Below are positions 58,771 through 64,000 of a DNA stretch of 64,000 nucleotides, piece after piece. The stretch comes from Branchiostoma floridae (lineage: Eukaryota; Chordata; Leptocardii; Amphioxiformes; Branchiostomatidae). Made by a program: the position numbers and the translations under genes. The stretch spans positions 6,828,091 to 6,892,090 of the forward strand of contig NC_049993.1 in assembly GCF_000003815.2 (NCBI RefSeq), given 5' to 3'. The notes beneath the pieces are model-generated. The model was not told the origin of the DNA, ran no database searches, and saw only the letters and a list, made by a program, of their open reading frames with translations. Within the stretch, counting starts at the first letter, position 1. The number at the start of each line of letters is the position of its first letter.

Positions 58771-59254
58771 CAAGGTCTCAGAACACAGTATTTATACGCG
58801 ACCCCCGTCCCCAAAAGTAGTTCGGGTTAAAATAGTGCACCGCAGTACTTGCAAAGGCCGTAGTTATTCTTCCGTGTACAACAGCGAGGTGGAAACTGTG
58901 GTGAATGGTAGAGGAATAGATCGTTGTTGATACGGTATAAGTTGGATTACGTTGCTCCTTCGGCCAGCGGGAATTTGCGCCTTGATACTGTTACCGGCAC
59001 TTCCTGTTCGTCGCCTGCAGTTCCATGACCTCCGCTGGGGGTCAAATCAAAGTGTCTTTTATAGAAAAACGAGCAGGCAAATCTATGCTCATTTTCAGAT
59101 ATGTTGTAGGTCGTACCCTCGACTTCAACATACTAAATTCTTGTAAATTGTATCTGCACCTTTCTATAGGTTTTGAGTCGTCGAACCACCTCACTTTGGG
59201 GTCCTTAACCATGTAAATCCCCATAGGCGAAAAACTGTGTTCTGAGACCTTGAA
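58771..59254. mobile_element. 484-bp TIR unit, copy 2
   Basis: The same sequence and orientation as 57790-58273, offset by 981 bp; I saw no base differences by eye. The two have different flanks. Confidence 0.9.
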
Positions 59255-60021
59255 AGAAACGATGCCCCCCTCCCCCAAAACTGCACACAAAACGCATGAG
59301 GCTGTTCACAACTTAGCTAACTTCTGGCGCATCTAGCATAACTATCAACTGTAAAATAGACCAGACGTACTATATAAAGCTACCTTCACTTCCCTAATGT
59401 TACATTCTGTGGAAATGTTTCATACGAAGGGAAAAAGGCACAAAACCTACCAAGTTATCGCATCTCACGTTCTCCAAACGCACGTACACTAGAAAAGGAT
59501 GATGGGATATGTTACTGGGGACAAACCGTTTATAACATTACTGGTAATTGAGATACATTTTATATACTTACTACAAAGACAATGCATAGAGTTTTGTAAA
59601 AATCTATTACAGATTTATGATTATGAAGACTCTGAATATGCCATCGTAGCCATATGAAAATCGCTGTACTTTGTTAGAGGTTCACTCAGATAAGTTACTG
59701 AACGTTCCCCGTAAAAGACAAGGTTTACCCTTTGACACCAATTAAGGGCAGTAAAACACAGTGCGTAGGTTGGAAGATAGATATCTACACTTATAGAAAA
59801 AGAAACCTGATAAAATCATATCAATTCTTTAATAATAATATAACTCGAGTATTTTCTAACAGTCATTCATGTCTTTTATTTTGATCATTTTTCAAAGTCG
59901 AGATTGATAACTTCTGTATTTAGATGCCCTCTCCCCCAGCTGCTGAGCTGGACAAGTAGAGAAACTCTCGACTTTCCAACCAATTATCTTTACGTTTTCT
60001 CCTTCCTTTCCCAAATGAAAA
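59255..60021. other. Intergenic and 5' region of RWDD2
   Basis: Mostly AT-rich. A pyrimidine-rich CCCTCTCCCCCAGCTGCTG block at about 59927 and TTTCTCCTTCC at 59997 precede the RWDD2 start. No TATA box is obvious. Confidence 0.45.
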
Positions 60022-60219
60022 ATGGCAATTCGGAAAGATCTACTGGAGCTTCAGCTATCCGAGCTGGACATGCTGATGAGCATGTATCCAGGGGGTGACG
60101 AACTTGTGCTGGACAACCCCGCGGCACCAACGGACATCCGCCGGTTTGTGGACGGGCCGAGGGAGGCCCCGCCCCCGAGACTGGAGTTCACTCTTAACGT
60201 TGAAATCGATGAGCCAAAG
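60022..60219 (+). CDS. RWDD2: RWDD2 exon 1
   Basis: 66 codons, N-terminal half of the RWD domain, ending NVEIDEPK at donor AAG|GTGAAC, phase 0. Confidence 0.95.
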
Positions 60220-61301
60220 GTGAACTTTCTGAGTTTGTATATCTTATGATTTAAGGTTGAGCTTCTTCAATTGGCTTGCAATATGTAGAATTTATAGCAA
60301 CTTTTCGAAATCTTTGATCAATGCCCTTCCAAAGTGACCCCAATTGATATTTCTCCAATTTGGTTACAACAAAGAAGCTAATACATCTTTCCCAAAGATC
60401 AGCATCTGCCTAGTATTGTTATAATTATTGATAGTGCAGAGTAATATGTTAAGAGACTTTTTGAAGCACAGAATAATTTCAAAAAATATTATTTGGGAAT
60501 AACTTTTACGTTATATTAACTAGACAGTGCTTGTTGCTGGTTAACTTAGATTGTGTACAAATGTAAAACCTTTGTTATTAACCATGCTGTCTTCTGTCCA
60601 AACAGGCCACAGTTGCCATGTGGTGCAGTTTCCCTCCACTCTACCCTGAGGTGTTGCCAACAATCCACCTGAGGAGCTCCAAGCTGTCCCGTCAGCAGCA
60701 AAAGGACATCAACAAAAGTCTTAATACTTTTCTTGCTTCTTTAGACTTAGGGGAGCTCTGCACAATGCCATTGGTGCAGTGGATACAGGACAATGCAGGA
60801 AAACACATCACCCTTTCTTATGCTGAGCTGCAAAGCATGAATACACAGACAGGAAAGGAAGTAAATAAACAGACAAGCTTGTCCAGATTTTGGATCTACA
60901 GTCACCACATCTATCGGCAAGAGCTGTTGCGTAAAATTCCCGCCCTGGCCAAGGAGCTAGACTTGACAGGCTTCTGTCTTCCTGGGAAGCCGGGGATCAT
61001 CTGTGTGGAAGGTCTGACAAAGTACTGCGAGGAATACTGGCACAAACTGCGGTACCCAAACTGGAAACACATCTCATGTAAACACAGGGAGGATGCTGAA
61101 TGTAAGGATCAGAATGAGGAGGCTGATTTCAGGCTATTTACAGTGTTTGAGGAGTTGACATTTGAGGCTCATGGCGACTACGGACTGAGGAATGATTACC
61201 ACATGGAACTGGGGCGGTTTCTGGAGTACCTTAAGGAACACAAATGTGACTACATGTTTAGCATCTTCTTTGGAGTGGAGGGAAAAGAATCTCAAAAATG
61301 A
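60022..61301 (+). CDS. RWDD2: RWDD2-type protein (RWD domain plus DUF1115), two exons, complete
   Basis: Exons 60022-60219 and 60606-61301 join in phase 0 into 297 residues, close to the usual length of RWDD2A/RWDD2B. The N-terminal RWD domain starts LLELQLSELDMLMSMYPGG and carries the family mark YPEVLP (after FPPL). The C-terminal DUF1115/Prp3-like domain includes FWIYSHHIYRQ, GFCLPGKPGIICVEG, HKLRYPNWKHI and the terminal FFGVEG, all typical of RWDD2. The cellular role of this family is poorly known; RWD folds are usually protein-binding. The start at 60022 was chosen because it begins the conserved helix. An out-of-frame ATG six bases upstream (60015) opens a short overlapping frame and may lower translation. 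Confidence 0.95.
60220..60605. other. RWDD2 intron
   Basis: Short AT-rich intron, donor GTGAAC, acceptor TCCAAACAG. No repeats are recognised. Confidence 0.8.
60606..61301 (+). CDS. RWDD2: RWDD2 exon 2
   Basis: 231 codons plus TGA. It starts ATVAMWCSFPPLYPEVLP and carries the rest of the RWD domain and the whole DUF1115 region. Confidence 0.95.
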   Translation, partial: ATVAMWCSFPPLYPEVLPTIHLRSSKLSRQQQKDINKSLNTFLASLDLGELCTMPLVQWIQDNAGKHITLSYAELQSMNTQTGKEVNKQTSLSRFWIYSHHIYRQELLRKIPALAKELDLTGFCLPGKPGIICVEGLTKYCEEYWHKLRYPNWKHISCKHREDAECKDQNEEADFRLFTVFEELTFEAHGDYGLRNDYHMELGRFLEYLKEHKCDYMFSIFFGVEGKESQK

Positions 61302-61363
61302 AAAGAAGAACAATTAGCATATCACATCATTAGAAATTAAGTTTATTAATACTAGTACTTATC

Positions 61364-61369
61364 AATAAA
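61364..61369 (+). terminator. Polyadenylation signal of RWDD2
   Basis: AATAAA about 60 bp after the stop codon, followed by a GT/T-rich GTGTAGTTGTGTTTTC. Confidence 0.75.
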
Positions 61370-61782
61370 AGAATATGAATTTTTGACAGTGTAGTTGTGT
61401 TTTCTTTGTATTTTTACATCTAAAGACTAAACTGAACTCTCTTATGATAGATCAACCTCGTTTTCTGATGGCAAACAAGAGAATCTTGACGTATCCTTGA
61501 AATTTTTTTTGTAATTTGGAAAAGGTACTTAGTATCTCTAGACATTGATGGTATCATACTCTCTTAATCGACCCATGATCAATGAGGTCTTGAATTTAAT
61601 AAAGTGAAAGTGACATTTTTATAATGTTTGTTTCCTATAACTTTGAGCAAAAATGTCCCTTAACCAATCCTGAAATTGTGAATTAAGATGTTAACAGCAA
61701 CTTTTCGAAAGGCCACTTTTATTTCTGTCCCAGGTTTTCAAAACTTTTTTTTTCTACCGATGTTGTCTGGCCCAAGGCGCAA

Positions 61783-61806
61783 TGACGTCAGGAGCGTGTG
61801 ACGTCA
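61783..61806. promoter_or_regulatory. Two CRE palindromes (CREB/ATF sites)
   Basis: TGACGTCA occurs at 61783-61790 and again at 61799-61806, 16 bp start to start, 35 bp before the next start codon. The full 8-bp palindrome is the classic CREB/ATF site. Confidence 0.75.
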
Positions 61807-61837
61807 CCAGTCCGACAGGACAGACCGAACACGGGGC

Positions 61838-61848
61838 AAGATGGCGGC
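61838..61848 (+). promoter_or_regulatory. YY1-type motif over the start codon
   Basis: AAGATGGCGGC matches the YY1 consensus and contains the ATG of the mucin-like gene. Such placement is common in TATA-less promoters whose transcription starts just upstream. Confidence 0.65.
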
Positions 61849-61913
61849 GGGTTTGGACGTGTCAAAACTTTGTGGGCTGGTTTTCCTTTCCTGTTTCCTA
61901 CTTCTACCAACAG
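61841..61913 (+). CDS. Mucin-like gene exon 1: signal peptide
   Basis: 24 codons plus one base, ending at donor ACAG|GTATGT. A hydrophobic core (LCGLVFLSCFLLLP) follows a short polar start. Confidence 0.8.
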
Positions 61914-64000
61914 GTATGTACATTGCATAACGATACGTCAGCGCAAAATATTTTTGGGGCAACTTTTCGCAAGCATAATTTCGGATGTCACCTCCCGATG
62001 TTTTGACGAGAAAGTCTAGGTCGATCTAGGACCGGAGAACTAACTACGTAGCTCGAGAGGCGACGATGCTAACGTTACTTGTCTTATTTTTTTCACCGCT
62101 AGAACAAGAAATTCAGAGGCTTAAAGAACGGTAAAATGTGCACAAGATAGAAAATGGTCACTTTGATTTCGTTGTGAGCAAAGATCTGACTTCTCTCATC
62201 TCTTTAAGCAAGTTATTTTTCTAAAATCTTCTTTCGACTCCCGGGAATAAGTAGTTTCCACGACTCCATGAAAAGTATTTGCCTTTTCACAGGACGAACA
62301 CAAAGACCATGTAAAATCCGATCTTCCGAATAGATCAGTTCTTTTCAGCTCTACGGCATAGTTTCTTCATCTTGCTTTGGATTTTGTTGACTTTCTTGAA
62401 CGATGTTTTATACCTCTTGTTTTGGTCTTATCTAAATCAGAAAGTAAATTATCAGAAAGTAATCAGGAAGTAATCAGAAAGTAAACATCAGTATAAGTGG
62501 TATGTAAGCACCAACCTTGTTGTTAAACATTTCCAACAACAATCATTGAGATGCCAAAATAGACGCTCCGCCAACCAAAAAAAGATAAGACATGAATGTA
62601 GCCCCAAGGTATATAATTTGGGGCTTTCTTGGATGACGCACTAATTTTAATACCAACTTGGCAAGTAACTACGTATGGTAGAACTTGTTTTGTTTTTACC
62701 ATCATTTGCTTGTTTGCAAGTGGACAGGGTAATACAAATGTATAATTTACTATAAAAGATCATGGTGTATTTCTACAATAAGTAAAGACAGGTACATGTA
62801 CAAAGCCGGAACGAGAAATGTTTGAAAAGGATTGTGACCTGAAACACATTTTGCCTAGTTTGGGGGACCTACACAATGTACATTACAGTGTTGAGGTGTG
62901 CAGTAGTGTGGGTGGAACCCTGTCTTACCTGTTTTCAGTGACCTTCTGACACCTGGCCATGTGACGTGTCGTGTACGTGATATCACGTGTGTGAGTGTAA
63001 CAGCTCGTTAAAATGGCTCAGTGTAAATTGCTTTTATCGGTGTCTGCAAATCTTAAAAAGATCTACCAATGTACCCTTGTGAGGTATGGAATATCACAGG
63101 CATAGCTCTTATCAGAGCACTGAAGGTTTCAACAATTTGCTAAGTTTTTATAACTTATAAAACAAGGGACTTGTAAGGGTATGTTTTGCCACAAATTCAT
63201 ATGAAATACAGCCATCCTGGCTTGTCTTTAAGTGTAGGAATGAGGACACAAAGACAGTTTAATGAGATTATCACAAGAAAAACACTATATAAATGTTAAG
63301 TGTCCTCACAGAGGCCACCTTTATATATATAATACCTTAGTGTGCCAAAATTAGCTCTGTAAACAACTCCTCTGTAAACAACTCTGGGAGGGAGAAAGTG
63401 GAGTAATCTTACAGTGTTTGTTTTTCTGCTCCCTCTTCCCACACAGTTTGTTTTGCACAGGGAGGTACAGATGGTACAGAACAACCACAGCCCAATGCCT
63501 CAGTAAGTCCTGGAGGAGGTGGCGGGGACCTGCAAACAACGACTCCAGCAGTACCTGCTGATGCTCCAGTGGAAGTGAACTCCACAGAAAACACTCCCGC
63601 ACCCACCCCTACACCTGGAGTGGTTCCTTCCCAGACCAATTCATCCACCCCTGCACCTGAAGTGGTTCCTTCCCAGACCAATGCATCCACCCCTGCACCT
63701 GAAGTGGTTCCTTCCCAGACCAACGCATCCACCCCTGCACCCGACGTGGTTCCTTCCGAGGCTAGTCCCAACACCACAGTGGTACCAAGTACGAGTACAC
63801 CAGCAGCCTCAACCAAGGCCAGCACTACCGAATCAGCAGCCACTCCGGCACCGATGTCTACCAATGCCAGCACTCCTACAGCACAGCCGGTAGGTGCAGC
63901 TTCCACAGAGAGCAAGACAGAGAAACCGTCAACACCAGAGGAAACAACCAAGGCCATGGCAAAGCCCACCACCACGACAGAGTATGTAGAGCCAACCAAG
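61841..64000 (+). CDS. Mucin-like secreted or membrane protein, 5' part (runs off window)
   Basis: Exon 1 (61841-61913) and exon 2 (63447 to the window end) join in phase 1. Exon 1 encodes MAAGLDVSKLCGLVFLSCFL then LLPT; the junction gives VCFA|QGG, a typical signal-peptidase site. Exon 2 is open to the end of the window (about 185 codons): a Gly-rich start, then Pro/Thr/Ser/Ala-rich sequence. It has four 14-residue repeats of the type TPAPEVVPSQTNAS (TPTPGVVPSQTNSS, two TPAPEVVPSQTNAS, TPAPDVVPSEASPN) and then Thr/Ser/Ala-rich sequence. NSS and NAS sequons recur, and dense O-glycosylation is expected. It could be a CD164-, endomucin- or podocalyxin-like surface mucin, but nothing seen decides this. 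Confidence 0.8.
61914..63446. other. Intron of the mucin-like gene
   Basis: About 1.5 kb without a recognised repeat or exon. CAGAAAGTAA repeats locally at 62438-62485. Confidence 0.6.
63447..64000 (+). CDS. Mucin-like gene exon 2: Pro/Thr/Ser repeat region
   Basis: Acceptor CTTCCCACACAG. The exon is open and GC-richer than its surroundings. The 42-bp repeats (63597-63764) encode the 14-residue units. No donor is seen before the window ends. Confidence 0.8.

Noticed and set aside
57971..59216. Duplicated 63-64 codon frames in the 484-bp units
   Set aside because: They are identical because the DNA is duplicated, overlap each other in two frames, and lie between inverted repeats. There is no evidence of coding.
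63409..63999. 196-codon minus-strand frame rich in Val/Gly/Ala
   Set aside because: It is antisense to the Pro/Thr-rich exon of the mucin-like gene, which has a good acceptor and a matching signal-peptide exon. GC-rich repeats open the opposite strand.

Overview
This is a eukaryotic, intron-rich, repeat-dense genomic window. It is most likely from a lancelet (Branchiostoma) or a similar non-vertebrate deuterostome. The basis is inference: chordate-like genes (EFCAB14, SF3A2, RWDD2) with small exons, large introns, and many short TIR elements and minisatellites. No rRNA, CRISPR array or prokaryotic operon is seen. There are three assembly gaps, at 1148-1327, 24468-24567 and 53391-53490.

Region 1 (1-45.7 kb, + strand) is one long gene. 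I rebuilt 18 exons by matching splice sites and codon phase, from a membrane-segment exon at 4248 to a stop at 45716-45718. The chain reads about 937 residues without a frame break. Its core (membrane segment, long coiled coil, paired EF-hands) matches vertebrate EFCAB14, but two thyroglobulin type-1 domains and several Ser/Thr/Asn-rich spacers have been added on phase 1-1 exons. The cytosolic N-terminus and promoter are not seen. The introns hold hAT-like, Tc1/mariner/pogo-like and Harbinger-like non-autonomous elements, SINE-like tRNA-derived pieces, at least ten tandem arrays, and a 4.8-kb composite element (25404-30207) whose two kinds of terminal repeat are arranged A-B A-B, like split direct repeats.

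Region 2 (45.7-52.8 kb) shows no intact gene. It has the probable 3' UTR of the EFCAB14-like gene and a 3-kb inverted repeat (about 48.6-51.7 kb) with decayed coding-like sequence in its arms.

Region 3 (52.8-59.9 kb, - strand) is SF3A2, a U2 snRNP spliceosome subunit. It has seven coding exons; the proline-rich 3' end runs into a gap. Its upstream side carries two identical 484-bp TIR-bounded units with a perfect RFX X-box between them.

Region 4 (60.0-61.3 kb, + strand) is a complete two-exon RWDD2-type gene of 297 residues (RWD domain plus C-terminal DUF1115/Prp3-like domain).

Region 5 (61.8-64.0 kb, + strand) is the start of a secreted or membrane mucin-like protein: a signal-peptide exon, then a Pro/Thr/Ser-rich exon with 14-residue repeats running off the window. 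Its start codon overlaps a YY1-type motif and lies 35-60 bp below two perfect CRE palindromes.

The genes look like ordinary neighbours with unrelated cellular jobs, not a pathway cluster. The novelty lies in the domain architecture of the EFCAB14-like gene and in the mobile elements.
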